A stretch of 54,986 nt of DNA from Gemmataceae bacterium (GTDB taxonomy: Bacteria; Planctomycetota; Planctomycetia; Gemmatales; Gemmataceae). The DNA lies in contig JADLBT010000435.1 in the NCBI GenBank assembly GCA_020847555.1, forward strand, positions 1 to 54,986, in the 5' to 3' direction. The notes under the pieces were generated by a model. That model saw only the letters and a list, made by a program, of their open reading frames with translations, did no database searches and was not told the origin of the DNA. Made by a program: the position numbers and the translations under genes. Numbering within the stretch: position 1 is the stretch's first letter; every line of letters starts with the position of its first letter. Positions 42,953 to 51,925 of this stretch are shown here, one piece after another.

Positions 42953-43040
42953 GTAAAGCAACCCTTCTGGTGAAGTGGGCCAGCAGATGGGGGCCGCGGC
43001 GGGCAGGAACGCCCGCTGCGGGAGCAGTCTTTCGGGCGAT

Positions 43041-44339
43041 CTACGCGAACAGCTCGCGGACCGGGTTGCCGCCGTCCACGATGCGGATCGGCCGGCCGAT
43101 CGACGTGATGTTCTCGCGCCGTGGGTTGATGCCCAGCGACTGGCAGAACGTGCAGAACAGATCCGCCACGCCGACCGGCCGCTGCGTCACGTCGCTGCCG
43201 CTGCCGCTCGTCGCGCCGATGACGCGCCCGCCGCGCACCCCGCCGCCAGCCAGGGCGAGGCTGAACGCCCGCGGGTAGTGATCGCGGCCATTGTTGCCGT
43301 TGATGCGCGGCGTCCGGCCGAACTCGCCCAGCACCACCACCAGCGTCCGCTCCAACAGTCCACGTTCCTTCAGGTCGGTCACCAGGGCCGCAAACCCCCG
43401 GTCCACCGGCCCGCTCAACGTCCTGGTCCGCTCGAAGTTGTCCTGGTGCGTGTCCCAGCCGTTCGACTCGATCTCGACGAACGTCACGCCGGCCTCGATC
43501 AGCCGGCGGGCCAGCAGACACCCCTGGCCAAACGGGCTGCGGCCGTAGCGCTCGCGCATCGCATCGCGCTCCTGGGAGATGTCGAACGCCCGCAGCCGGG
43601 GACTGCGGACCAGCCGGGCGGCGCCGGTGTAGATGGCGCCGTGCTCCTCGACGCGCGGCCGCCCGCCGGCCTCCGCGAAGTCCTGCTCCAGGTCGCGCAT
43701 CAGGTCGAGCCGGCGCCCGAACCGCTGGTCCGCGACGCCGCCGGGCAGCTGCGAGTTGGCCGGCATCTGGTTCGGGTTCCCGACCAGGAACGGCGCGTAC
43801 GCCATGCCGAGGAACCCGGACCCGATGCCGGCCGCACGGCCGCCGATCGTCACGAAGTGGGGCAGGTCGAAGTCGCGCGGGCCGATCTCGCGCGCGGCGA
43901 TTGAGCCGAGGGTCGGGTAGCGCAGGGCCGCCAGCGGCAGATACCCGGTGTGCATCAGGTACGTGGCCCGCTGGTGCTCGCCCTCGCGGTTGTTCATCGA
44001 CCGGATCAGGGCGATGTCATTCAGCGCTCGGGCGGTGTTCGGCCAGCTATCGGCGATACGGACGCCAGCGATGGCCGTCTGGATCGCCTCGGTCGGTCCG
44101 CCGTTCGTCGTCCCTGGTTTGGGGTCGAACGTCTCGAACTGGCTCGGCCCGCCGCGCAGGAACATCAGGACGCACGCGCGCCCCTGGCGGCGCAGTTCGT
44201 CGGCCTGAAGGGCGACCGCGTCGCGCCACCCCAGCACGCTCGCCCCGGCGGCGCCGGCCGCCACGGAGCGGAGGAAGCTGCGCCGGCTGACCACACCGTC
44301 ACGGTTCGTCTTCACACACGTCACAGACTGAAGTGCCAT
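43041..44339 (-). CDS. DUF1501 domain-containing protein (Tat-exported)
   Basis: A 432-residue DUF1501 protein. Twin-arginine signal SRRSFLRSVAAGAAG near residue 18. Family stretches: LMFLRGGPSQFETFDPKPGT, GCLLARRLIEAGVTFVEIES, NGWDTHQDNF and VVLGEFGRTPRINGNNGRDH. The ATG (complement of 44337-44339) has GGGGA on the minus strand. It lies 83 bases after the DUF1549/1553 gene on the same strand, the classic pair seen across planctomycetes. Unlike the DUF1501 gene at 100-1845, this one ends normally (INPRRENITSIGRPIRIVDG...). Confidence 0.93.
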   Translation of the reverse strand: MALQSVTCVKTNRDGVVSRRSFLRSVAAGAAGASVLGWRDAVALQADELRRQGRACVLMFLRGGPSQFETFDPKPGTTNGGPTEAIQTAIAGVRIADSWPNTARALNDIALIRSMNNREGEHQRATYLMHTGYLPLAALRYPTLGSIAAREIGPRDFDLPHFVTIGGRAAGIGSGFLGMAYAPFLVGNPNQMPANSQLPGGVADQRFGRRLDLMRDLEQDFAEAGGRPRVEEHGAIYTGAARLVRSPRLRAFDISQERDAMRERYGRSPFGQGCLLARRLIEAGVTFVEIESNGWDTHQDNFERTRTLSGPVDRGFAALVTDLKERGLLERTLVVVLGEFGRTPRINGNNGRDHYPRAFSLALAGGGVRGGRVIGATSGSGSDVTQRPVGVADLFCTFCQSLGINPRRENITSIGRPIRIVDGGNPVRELFA

Positions 44340-44422
44340 GAGTAATCCCCCAAAGCCCACGGCTCCCGAGCCTGCCCGCCGCTGCCGGACGGACCCGGGG
44401 TCGGTGGGGCCGCCGTCAGGTG

Positions 44423-46252
44423 TCACCGCCTGGTCTGGAACTCCGTGGAATTGATCAGCGCCCAGAGGATGTCCTCGAACGCCTCGGCCCGGCTGCCCGC
44501 GGTCTGGATGTGCTGGCGGCAGCGGGCGAGTTCGCGGTCGGTTGGGCGCCGGGCGAGCGTCCGCAGGTAGACGGCCCGCAGCGCCTCGCCATCATCGGTG
44601 TAGGTCGAGAGCACCCGGCCGAGCATGTTCGTTCCGGTTGCCCGGATCTTCTGGTGGATCTGCGGATTATTCATCAGCAGCAGCGCCTGGGCGATGCTGC
44701 TCTCCACCTCCTCCGGTCGGGTCGAGGGGTCGAACGCGAATTCCTGCTTGAACTGGAACTCGAAGCCGAGGAAGCGGCCGAACTTCGGTCCGCCCCCGCC
44801 TGGGCGCCGCCCGAACCCCGGCCCGCCCATCGGGCCGAGCGCGCCGGTGAGGGACTGCCACAGCGCGTCGGCGCGCAGCCGGGTCGGGTAGATCGACGCG
44901 AATAGCAGGTGCTCCTCGGCCGACTCGCCGGGCCGAATCTGGCGCTGGTACGTCTCGCTGTTCATCAGCGCCCGGAGCAGCGCCTTGATGTCGTAGTTCG
45001 ACCCGCGGAACGCGCCGGCGACGCGCGCGATCACCGACGGGAAGACGGCCTCCTTCCGCGGCCCCAGGTCGTCCACCGGCAGGTAGAACGGCTGGCCCAT
45101 CAGCTCGCCCCATATCCGGTTGACGAACGCGCCGGCGAACCACGGGTTGTCCTTGCTGACGATCGAGTCCGCCAGCGTCGCGCGGCGGCGCTCGTCCGGC
45201 TCGCCCCCACCGAACTTCCCACCGAACTTCCCGCCGAATTTCTTGCCGAATTTCCCGCCGAAAGGCCGGGACGGGACGGGCGTCGGGCTGTCCTTGGCGC
45301 GGGCGGCCGCAGCCGGGAGGCTCGCCAGTTCAATCGGGAAGCGCGGCCGGACGACGGACTTCGCCTTCGGGTCGTCCTTGCCCGGCATCTGGTACTCGCC
45401 GAACGGCATCGACACCATCGTGAACCCGACGATGCGTTTCTCCTCGAAGAGGGGCCGCTCGCGCAGGCGGCCGAAGTAGGCGGCGAATTCGTGGAACTGG
45501 ATTCGCTTCCAGACGTCGCTCGGGTGGTCGTGGCACTGGGCGCACTGGATCTGAATCCCGAGGAACACGCGCGACGTCTCCGCCGCCCGCTCGGTGACGG
45601 CATCGGCCCCGCGGCGTGACAGCAGGAAGTACGCTGCACCGTTCTTGTCCGGCTCGGCGAAGCGCATCTCGCCGGTGGCGGTCAGCAGGTCGCGCGCGAT
45701 CGCCCCCCAGCTGCGGTTTTCCTTGAGTTGCTCCACCAGCCACTTCTCGAAGTGCCGGGTGGTAATCCGTGCGAACTGGTCGGTGACACGCGACGCGATC
45801 ACGTCGCGCCAGTACCGAGCCCAGTGGCGCGAATAGGCGTCGCTGTCGAGCAGCCGGTCGATGACCTTCGCACGCCTGTCCTTGCTCGTGTCCCTGAGGA
45901 ACGCCACGACATCGGCGGGCGTCGGCAGGCTGCCGGTCAGGTCGAGGTACACCCGGCGGAGGAACTGCTCGTCGGTGGTGCGGGCGGCCGGCTTGACGTT
46001 CGCCTTCCGCAACTCCTGCGAAATCAGGCGATCAATCTCGCCGGGCTCCAGCAGGGTGGCCGGCGCCTTGCGCCACATCTCGGCCGTGACGATGCCGATG
46101 GGGAGCGGAGCCTCCGGCTTCGCGCGGGGTCGGCCCGGATCAGGGGCGGCGGTTTTCGTTGACTGGGCTTCGAGCAGGCCAGCGATTGCCAGCAGGCCCA
46201 GGAGGTTGACGAGCATGCGGGCCGTGCGGGCGGTCAGCGGATGCGCGTGCAT
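44423..46252 (-). CDS. DUF1549/DUF1553 domain-containing protein (PSCyt2/PSD1 type)
   Basis: A 609-residue exported protein. Signal-like segment ARMLVNLLGLLAIAGLLEAQ at the N-terminus. The DUF1549 (PSCyt2) region has RRVYLDLTGSLPTPADVVAF and the CxxCH motif CAQCHDHP (Cys237, Cys240, His241), a possible heme-attachment site. The DUF1553 (PSD1) region begins NPWFAGAFVNRIWGELMGQP and ends LARRPTDRELARC. Between them (331-350) a low-complexity Gly/Lys/Phe repeat interrupts the protein, encoded by a 12-base tandem repeat (45203-45262). The start ATG is the complement of 46250-46252. First gene of a two-gene operon with the DUF1501 gene downstream. Confidence 0.9.
   Translation of the reverse strand: MHAHPLTARTARMLVNLLGLLAIAGLLEAQSTKTAAPDPGRPRAKPEAPLPIGIVTAEMWRKAPATLLEPGEIDRLISQELRKANVKPAARTTDEQFLRRVYLDLTGSLPTPADVVAFLRDTSKDRRAKVIDRLLDSDAYSRHWARYWRDVIASRVTDQFARITTRHFEKWLVEQLKENRSWGAIARDLLTATGEMRFAEPDKNGAAYFLLSRRGADAVTERAAETSRVFLGIQIQCAQCHDHPSDVWKRIQFHEFAAYFGRLRERPLFEEKRIVGFTMVSMPFGEYQMPGKDDPKAKSVVRPRFPIELASLPAAAARAKDSPTPVPSRPFGGKFGKKFGGKFGGKFGGGEPDERRRATLADSIVSKDNPWFAGAFVNRIWGELMGQPFYLPVDDLGPRKEAVFPSVIARVAGAFRGSNYDIKALLRALMNSETYQRQIRPGESAEEHLLFASIYPTRLRADALWQSLTGALGPMGGPGFGRRPGGGGPKFGRFLGFEFQFKQEFAFDPSTRPEEVESSIAQALLLMNNPQIHQKIRATGTNMLGRVLSTYTDDGEALRAVYLRTLARRPTDRELARCRQHIQTAGSRAEAFEDILWALINSTEFQTRR
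45203..45262 (-). repeat. 12-base in-frame tandem repeat coding GKFG
   Basis: Four to five copies of a 12-base unit, coding FGGKFGKKFGGKFGGKFGGG in the linker between the two domains of the DUF1549/1553 protein. The units differ only at a few positions (CCGAACTTCCCA, CCGAATTTCTTG), so expansion is probably recent. Confidence 0.75.
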
Positions 46253-46677
46253 TGAGAGGACTCCGGTCGTTGCCGTGGCTCGTGGGAGGACGGCGAGTAG
46301 AGGGGCGAGCGTCTGCGTACCGCCTTGACGGGTTGCACGCAGTCCCAATGGAAGAGTCGATAACAGCCTACTGCGAGTTGCCGGCGCGGGCAAATGTGCC
46401 GCGCGGGAGGGGCGGCTCCTCCTGAGCCTATCAACCCCGCGCGGTGGGGGATGTCTCGTAAATGAGAACGCGATGAAGTGCCCGCGCCGATCCCGGCCAG
46501 GTGGAATCGCCTGGGCTGGTTCCCTGCCGCTTGCGACCTGCCCGGCCCGGCTCAGAGACCGTTTCCAAACGCCGCAGGAGGAGGCTCCGGCCCCAGATTT
46601 TTCCGACAAGCTCGGGGGCCGGAGCCTCCTCCTGCAGCGTTTGGAAACAGCTCCTTGCCTGCGCGGGTGGCCGGCCG
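46253..46677. other. intergenic region upstream of the DUF1549/1553 operon
   Basis: About 425 bases with no gene. It contains the second MITE-like repeat (46561-46648). A promoter for the operon should be here but no near-consensus pair was found. Confidence 0.5.
46561..46648. repeat. MITE-like inverted repeat (GTTTCCAAACGC family), second copy
   Basis: Eighty-eight bases with ends GTTTCCAAACGCCGCAGGAG and CTCCTGCAGCGTTTGGAAAC; nearly perfect arms and a different centre from the copy at 33301-33386. Confidence 0.85.
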
Positions 46678-48000
46678 TCACGGCACCACGGGCTGCGTCC
46701 AGGCGACCTCCATGTCGCCCTTCTGGTACGGGTTCGGATGGGGCCGGGTCGAGAGTACCTTCGCCCGGACGTACAGTTCCTTCCCGGTTAGCCGGTAGGT
46801 CGCCTCCGGACCTTCCACCTCCGCCACTACCTTGCCGACCTCTGGGCTGTAGACGCGCGTCACGTTGAGCGGTTTGCCCTTGGCGTCCAGGCGCGGCTCC
46901 GACCTGAGCGAAGCGGTGCGCGCTGTGGCGACGAACTGGGTCCGGTACTTCACCCCGGGCTCGGCCCGGATGCTCACCGTCAACTGGTCGCCGGCGCGGC
47001 GGACGTCACGCAGGGTCACGCCGGTAGAGGTGTAGAAGTCACCGGCCTCGATCGCCCGGACGATCGCCTCGGCGCTGAGATACGGTGCCCGCACCATGAT
47101 CCAGGACCGGCCCGGGTTGACCTTTCCCGGCCCCCACTCGTGGTAGCGGTGGGCGTCGTCGGTCCCCAGCCCGTAAATCACCGGCAGTTTATGCTGGCCC
47201 AGGCGCTGGGCCAGCACGATGTCCCAGATCCGCTCGCAACTCGCGTGCGTCTCGTCGCCGTAGTTGCGCACCCCCGGGTGGCCGTTGTGGACCTCGAAGA
47301 AGCGCACCTCCTGGGCCAGGGCGATGTCCTCGGCCTTGACCCCCCAGCCGAAGTTCGGGTGGTTGAGGAAGGCGAGCATCGGCCGGCCGGTCTCCTTGCG
47401 CTGATCGGCAACGGCCCGGTAGTTCGCCCGGACTGTCTCGGCCACGCTGTCCCCCGGGGTGGGCTGGATCGCGTTGCGCAGGTTGATGGCGTTGACGTGG
47501 ACGGGCGCCTTGACGAACCGGGTAGTGATCTCCTCACCCGGGACCATGAGGAACTTCCCCGGTTCCTCCAGCAGGCTGCGGTACTCGGCCAGCGGCTTGA
47601 GGCGTACCTGATCCTTCCCCTTCTCGACACGCTGCTCCACCCAGGCGGAGCCGAATCGGGCCAGGTAGTTCTTCAGCGCGGCGGCGCGTGAATTCTTCCC
47701 GGCGACGTTCAGCCAGCGCTCGCCCTCGGCCATGACGTTGTGATCGGTCATCGCCAGGAAGTGGTAGCCGTGGCGCCGATACCAGTCGGCGATCATCTCG
47801 GGGAAGTCGTCGCCGTCGCTCCACAGCGAGTGCGTGTGCAGGTTCCCCTTCCAGAATCGCGGCGACCCGTCGCCGAGGACCGGGAGGCGGCCGGTCGCGG
47901 GGGCGGGTTCGGGACGGCCGCCCTGGCGGGACGCCGCGGCCGCGACCAGCGCCCCAAAGGCAACGACGAGCACGACGAACGAACGGAGTTTACGAGGCAT
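46678..48000 (-). CDS. secreted PHP/CehA-type metallohydrolase
   Basis: A 440-residue exported protein. Signal segment SFVVLVVAFGALVAAAAS near residues 7-24. PHP-like metal motifs: NLHTHSLWSDGDD (His55, His57, Asp62), MTDHN (Asp86, His87), VPGEEITTRF, FLNHPNFGWG and GLGTDDAHRYHEW. A beta-rich C-terminal part follows (DVRRAGDQLTVSIRAEPGVK). PHP/CehA-McbA type proteins hydrolyse phosphoesters or carbamates; the substrate is not evident. ATG is the complement of 47998-48000. Stands alone on its strand. Confidence 0.85.
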   Translation of the reverse strand: MPRKLRSFVVLVVAFGALVAAAASRQGGRPEPAPATGRLPVLGDGSPRFWKGNLHTHSLWSDGDDFPEMIADWYRRHGYHFLAMTDHNVMAEGERWLNVAGKNSRAAALKNYLARFGSAWVEQRVEKGKDQVRLKPLAEYRSLLEEPGKFLMVPGEEITTRFVKAPVHVNAINLRNAIQPTPGDSVAETVRANYRAVADQRKETGRPMLAFLNHPNFGWGVKAEDIALAQEVRFFEVHNGHPGVRNYGDETHASCERIWDIVLAQRLGQHKLPVIYGLGTDDAHRYHEWGPGKVNPGRSWIMVRAPYLSAEAIVRAIEAGDFYTSTGVTLRDVRRAGDQLTVSIRAEPGVKYRTQFVATARTASLRSEPRLDAKGKPLNVTRVYSPEVGKVVAEVEGPEATYRLTGKELYVRAKVLSTRPHPNPYQKGDMEVAWTQPVVP

Positions 48001-48303
48001 GCGGTTCTCCGGCGACGGCGGTGCGGTGCTCGGCGGCCGGGGACTGGACCCGACGAGTTCCGAGCGGGGTGATTCGTGGTGAGCTATCTTATACCGAACC
48101 GGCGGGAATGGATCGGGCCAGGCGACGGGCAGAAACCGGCGGCACGCTGCCCCGTGAGACTCTGCCGGATGTATGGTCCAGGTGGAAGTGTCCGGCGCAT
48201 TGCTTCCGGACGCGGACGGCTGTCGGAGAGGCCGGCTCGGCTGTTCCGGTGAGGTTCGTTACAATGGCAACGATTTCCCCGTCATTGCCCAGGAGAGCCG
48301 CCG
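48001..48303. other. divergent intergenic region
   Basis: About 300 bases between the PHP gene (minus) and a small plus-strand gene. It holds a minus-strand TATAAG (complement of 48088-48093) and a plus-strand TACAAT (48260-48265). Nothing else is recognisable. Confidence 0.45.
48260..48265 (+). promoter_or_regulatory. candidate -10 element (TACAAT)
   Basis: TACAAT 38 bases upstream of the ATG at 48304, without a clear -35. Confidence 0.3.
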
Positions 48304-48780
48304 ATGCCACCCTTCCGCCGCGTCGAGGACAGCCAGGCCGGCCCCACCGCCCTGGGCATCCTCGTGCCGCCCGGCCTGCGGACGTTCGTGATCCTGCGTC
48401 CTCGTGCGGTCGAGTGGGATCTCCTCCCGCTCGCGTCCGGGGACGGCGGTGGTGCGTTTCATCCGTTCGAGCGCGAGGAGGCGGCGGGGGTGGCGCGGCG
48501 TGTGCGGAGCGCCCTGGAGCAGGTGGTGGGCGGCGCCAGTCCCGTTCGGGCGGTGGCCCGTGCGGATGCTGGCGGCTTCTGGGTGATTGCGCGTGCCGGC
48601 GAGTGGGACTGGATTGCTTGCCGGCGAGCCCCGGGCCGACCCTACCAGCCGACCACGTTCGCGAGTCGGGAGGAGGCCGAGGAGGCCGCTCGCCGGCTGA
48701 CGCTGTTCCTGTGCCCTGGCCAGGACGGGAATCAGGAAGTGTACTTCAACACGCAACACTTCGAGCGTCGGGTGAGTTGA
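48304..48780 (+). CDS. hypothetical protein, 158 residues
   Basis: Starts with MPPFRRVEDSQAGPTALGIL, with GGAG about nine bases upstream in CAGGAGAGCCGCC. The sequence is soluble with no signal peptide; two beta-alpha units are suggested (RTFVILRPRAVEWDLLPLAS and GGFWVIARAGEWDWIACRRA), followed by a helix rich in Glu/Ala/Arg (SREEAEEAARRLTLFL). I do not recognise a family. It converges with a VOC protein gene. Confidence 0.6.
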   Translation: MPPFRRVEDSQAGPTALGILVPPGLRTFVILRPRAVEWDLLPLASGDGGGAFHPFEREEAAGVARRVRSALEQVVGGASPVRAVARADAGGFWVIARAGEWDWIACRRAPGRPYQPTTFASREEAEEAARRLTLFLCPGQDGNQEVYFNTQHFERRVS

Positions 48781-48905
48781 ATCTTGCGCTTGAGCGAACG
48801 AGGCATATTACCCCGGCGCGGTGCAGAGAGACGGCGACCCTCGGTCGTATCACGGGATTGTGGGACCGCGGACGGGGCAGGGTGCCCCGCCCGCGCGCGA
48901 GGTCA

Positions 48906-49427
48906 TCAGGCGTGTGCGGGCTCGTCGGCGCACTGCCCGCCGGCCGCGAACAGCGCCTCGGCCCGCTTCCGCAACTCGGCCGGGCTCACGTCCTCCCTGT
49001 GCGTCGCAATGGACCAGATGTGGCCGAATGGGTCGATCACCTGGCCGTAGCGGTCGCCCCAGAACATGTCGCTGAGCGGCATGCGCACCTGGGCGCCGGC
49101 CGCCACCGCCTGGTTGAACACGGTGTCGCAGTCCTCGACGTACAGGCAGAGCGTCACCGGCGAGTTGCCCAGCGCCTGCGGTGAGGCGCAGCCCATGTTC
49201 GGGAACTCTTCCGCCAGGAACACGATCGAGTTGCCGATCTTGATCTCGCCGTGCATCACCGTTTTCCCGTCCGGCCCGGACATGCACATGATCTCCTGGG
49301 CTCCGAACGCCTTCTTGTAGAAGTCGATCGCCTTCGCCGCGCCCCGGATGACCAGGTGCGGGGTGACGGTGTGGAAACCGTCCGGGATCTTCTTCACGCT
49401 GCCGTTGCCGTTACCATTCTGCTTCAT
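48906..49427 (-). CDS. VOC-family (glyoxalase/PhnB-like) protein
   Basis: A 173-residue protein with a Gly/Asn-rich start (MKQNGNGNGSVKKIPDGFHT), then a VOC fold: VTPHLVIRGAAKAIDFYKKAF, GDRYGQVIDPFGHIWSIATH. The motif DPFGHIWSIATH is typical of the PhnB/YraH type, where it contributes metal- or ligand-binding His and Glu residues. ATG 49427 is preferred to ATG 49433 because AAGGAG lies eight bases upstream of it. Such proteins bind metals or small molecules; the role is unknown. Confidence 0.88.
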   Translation of the reverse strand: MKQNGNGNGSVKKIPDGFHTVTPHLVIRGAAKAIDFYKKAFGAQEIMCMSGPDGKTVMHGEIKIGNSIVFLAEEFPNMGCASPQALGNSPVTLCLYVEDCDTVFNQAVAAGAQVRMPLSDMFWGDRYGQVIDPFGHIWSIATHREDVSPAELRKRAEALFAAGGQCADEPAHA

Positions 49428-49760
49428 CTCCATCACTCCTTTCAGATACCGAGCGGTCTGTCGCTGCTCCCGAGACACGGTTCGGGTGAGTCTGTCCGGT
49501 TTGTCTTTCCCCCTTTTCTGCAAGAGGAGAGGGGGGGAAAGCAGACAGCCACTCCCGGATCGAGTATCAGGAACCATCCGTGGCGTCGCGCCGGCCGGGA
49601 GGGCGCACGCACCGTGGAAAGGTTAGATGAGCAGCATCACTAAACAGGCGTTCCGGGTCAAGCTCAGTAGGGAAAGATGCAAGGAAATGAGAACCTCGCC
49701 CCCGGTGGGAAAGGGGGAAAGCAGACCGCCGCTCGCGGACCGTGCATCAGGGCAAACGGG
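49428..49760. other. intergenic region with degenerate direct repeats
   Basis: No gene seen. Two related 39-base segments, about 49533-49571 and 49713-49751, begin GGGGGAAAGCAGAC, share a GCC.CTC block and end with a GCATCAGG or GTATCAGG. They may be parts of an eroded repeat or mobile element. Confidence 0.5.
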
Positions 49761-50078
49761 TCAGGAGTGCCCGAGATCCTCCTCGTCCTCAACCTCCTCG
49801 ATGATCAGCAATTCTTCCGGATCGATGCCCAGGGCGGTCAGACGCCGGACCGCCTCGTCCTTCGTCTCGACGCCCGGCGCGGCGAGCAGGGCGTCGTACA
49901 TCGCCACGCGCGCCGACCATCCGTCGGCCCTCAGCCTGTCCAGTGCATCGGCCGCCTTGACGAGGCGGGCCTGCAGTTCGGCGCCGAGGTCGCGCAGTTG
50001 CCGGCTCTGGAGGAGGGTGCCCTCTTCGAGTTCCCGACCGGGCGGCCCGAACAGCGGTAGGCTGACGACGACTCCCAT
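49761..50078 (-). CDS. small hypothetical protein, 105 residues
   Basis: A perfect Shine-Dalgarno (AAGGAGG on the minus strand) precedes ATG complement of 50076-50078. The protein (MGVVVSLPLFGPPGRELEEG...) is soluble and ends in a strongly acidic tail (EELLIIEEVEDEEDLGHS). The helical middle (AELQARLVKAADALDRLRAD) is ordinary. No family recognised, though the ribosome binding site and acidic tail argue for a real gene. It is divergent from the oxidoreductase at 50233. Confidence 0.55.
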   Translation of the reverse strand: MGVVVSLPLFGPPGRELEEGTLLQSRQLRDLGAELQARLVKAADALDRLRADGWSARVAMYDALLAAPGVETKDEAVRRLTALGIDPEELLIIEEVEDEEDLGHS

Positions 50079-50232
50079 ACACACCTCCTTCCGGCACACC
50101 GGGGCGCGGACGGCCCGCAGCCCCCCGCCTCACTTTACCAGGTTCCGGACCGACGGGCACGACCCGACGACGCCCCGCAGGGCTACAACACGAGGGAGGA
50201 GTTCCACTGCCGCCCGCCCGGGAGAATCAGCC

Positions 50233-51420
50233 GTGCCGATCAACGCTCCGCTGAACCGCAAGCTCCGCATGGGCCTGATCGGCGGCGGCCAGGGCTTCAT
50301 CGGCCGCGTCCACGTCCGAGCCGCCATCCTCGACAACCGCGCCGCCCTCGTCGCCGGCGCCCTGTCGTCCGACCCCGAACGCGCCAGGGCGCTCGCCCCG
50401 GACTTCGATTTGCCGCCGGAACGTGCCTACGCCTCCGCCCGGGATCTGCTGGAGATGGAAGCGCGGCTGCCCGCAGGCGAGCGCATCGACTTCGTCACCA
50501 TCGCGACCCCGAACCACACCCACTACGAGATCGCCCGGGTGGCCGCCGACGCAGGGTTCAACGTGATGTGCAACAAGCCCATGACACTCGACCTGGGGCA
50601 GGCGGAGAACCTGGCGCAGGTGGTCGAGCGGACCGGCGTCGTGTTCGCAGTGACGCACAACTACACCGGCTACCCGCTCGTCCGCCAGGCGCGCGACCTG
50701 GTCCGGGGCGGTGAGTTGGGCGAGATCAACGCCGTCCGCACCTGCTACCTGCAGGGTTCCCTGCGGCGGCAGCGGACGCCGGAGCAGCAGCGCCGGTTCG
50801 CGTGGAAGACCGACCCGGCGACGGCCGGCCCGTCCGGCTGTTTCGGCGACATCGGCATCCACGCCTACAACCTGGCCCGGTTCGTCACCGGCCTGCGGCC
50901 CGTCAAGGTTGCCTGCACGCTGCGGATCTTTGAACCGGCAGGGCGCCTGGATGATTACGGGATCGCGCTGGTGCGGCACGCGAACGGGGCGCTCGGGACG
51001 ATCACCGCCTCGCGCATCTCGCACGGGCGGGAGAACGGCCTGTGGATCGAGGTGGACGGAACCAGAGGCGCGCTGGAGTGGCACCAGGAGGAGCCGAATC
51101 GGCTGTGGGTCCGGGCGAATGGTCGGCCGCACCGCCTGTACACGCGCAATCCCGCCGCGCCGGCCGCGACCGCCAGGGCCTCCAGTCGAGTGCTGGGCGG
51201 GCTGCCCGAGGGCTTTTTCGAGGCGTTCGCGAACGTCTACATCGCGGCCTACGACGACATGGCCGCCCGCGCATCCGGGGAGCGGATCGGCGGGCACGAC
51301 ACCCTCTACCCGAACGTGTATGACGGCATCGATGGCGTCAACTTCGTCGCCCGGTGCGTTGCCTCATCGGTGGAGGGCGGCCGCTGGATACCGTTCGGGC
51401 ACCCAACCGGCCGGCCGTGA
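50233..51420 (+). CDS. Gfo/Idh/MocA-family oxidoreductase
   Basis: A 395-residue NAD(P)-dependent oxidoreductase. The Rossmann motif is GLIGGGQGFIGRVHVRAA, followed by FVTIATPNHTHYEIARVAAD and the substrate/cofactor motif CNKPMTLDLG (Lys in place of the EKP motif). The C-terminal half has GCFGDIGIHAYNLARFVTGL and catalytic-type His/Tyr residues. Members reduce or oxidise sugars and inositols; this one may act on a cyclitol or sugar. Start GTG 50233, with GGGAG about eight bases upstream; no ATG is closer to the Rossmann motif at a reasonable distance. Confidence 0.9.
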   Translation: MPINAPLNRKLRMGLIGGGQGFIGRVHVRAAILDNRAALVAGALSSDPERARALAPDFDLPPERAYASARDLLEMEARLPAGERIDFVTIATPNHTHYEIARVAADAGFNVMCNKPMTLDLGQAENLAQVVERTGVVFAVTHNYTGYPLVRQARDLVRGGELGEINAVRTCYLQGSLRRQRTPEQQRRFAWKTDPATAGPSGCFGDIGIHAYNLARFVTGLRPVKVACTLRIFEPAGRLDDYGIALVRHANGALGTITASRISHGRENGLWIEVDGTRGALEWHQEEPNRLWVRANGRPHRLYTRNPAAPAATARASSRVLGGLPEGFFEAFANVYIAAYDDMAARASGERIGGHDTLYPNVYDGIDGVNFVARCVASSVEGGRWIPFGHPTGRP

Positions 51421-51430
51421 CGACCGGCTG

Positions 51431-51925
51431 TCACCCACACACACCGGCAGCGGCCGCCTCGCCATGCGCCCCCAGTTCCAGGTTCGCCGGGCGGGCCGCG
51501 ATATCGAGCCACAGGCGCCCGCCGTGGGGCACGTCGGGCAGGCCGATCCAGCCCAGGACGCGCGGGTCATCCCGACCCTCCTCGAAGACGGTTTCGGTTG
51601 GCGTCCCGTCCAGGAAGTGGAGCCGGCCCACCCGCCCGCAGCGCTCCAGGTAGAACCGGCGCACCCGGCCCCCGGGTAGTCGGGTCAACTCGTCCTCCCG
51701 CCCGCGGAGGGGGAAGCAGACCAGCTCGAGCAGTCGCTCGACCCGGCCGGCCAGGTGCCGTCCCAGTCCCAGCAACCGCGGGCCGTGCAGGCACAGGGCA
51801 TCGAGCCCGACGTCGATCGGGTTGCCGTCGGGCCAGAAGATGCGGTAGCCCTCAAAGCGGATCCGGCCGTGCTCGCGATCGCGAGACGGGTCACGGCGAA
51901 ACAGGATCGTCAAGGCGCGATACAT
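51431..51925 (-). CDS. hypothetical protein, 164 residues
   Basis: ATG complement of 51923-51925 with GGGGAG on the minus strand about seven bases before it. The sequence is rich in Arg, Gly and Leu (GYRIFWPDGNPIDVGLDALC, GRVRRFYLERCGRVGRLHFL) with a beta-type N-terminal part. It converges with the oxidoreductase (stops 11 bases apart). No family recognised. It could be a shadow frame, but the ribosome binding site and regular sequence make it plausible. Confidence 0.5.
   Translation of the reverse strand: MYRALTILFRRDPSRDREHGRIRFEGYRIFWPDGNPIDVGLDALCLHGPRLLGLGRHLAGRVERLLELVCFPLRGREDELTRLPGGRVRRFYLERCGRVGRLHFLDGTPTETVFEEGRDDPRVLGWIGLPDVPHGGRLWLDIAARPANLELGAHGEAAAAGVCG

Larger units (their letters stand above)
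42669..43040. other. intergenic region between rsgA and DUF1501 gene
   Basis: About 370 bases without a recognisable gene. It holds the rsgA -10 candidate (42784-42789) and the family A repeat at 42882-42952; the CCTGGTGTGCA before the repeat is shared with the copy at 21227. Confidence 0.5.
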
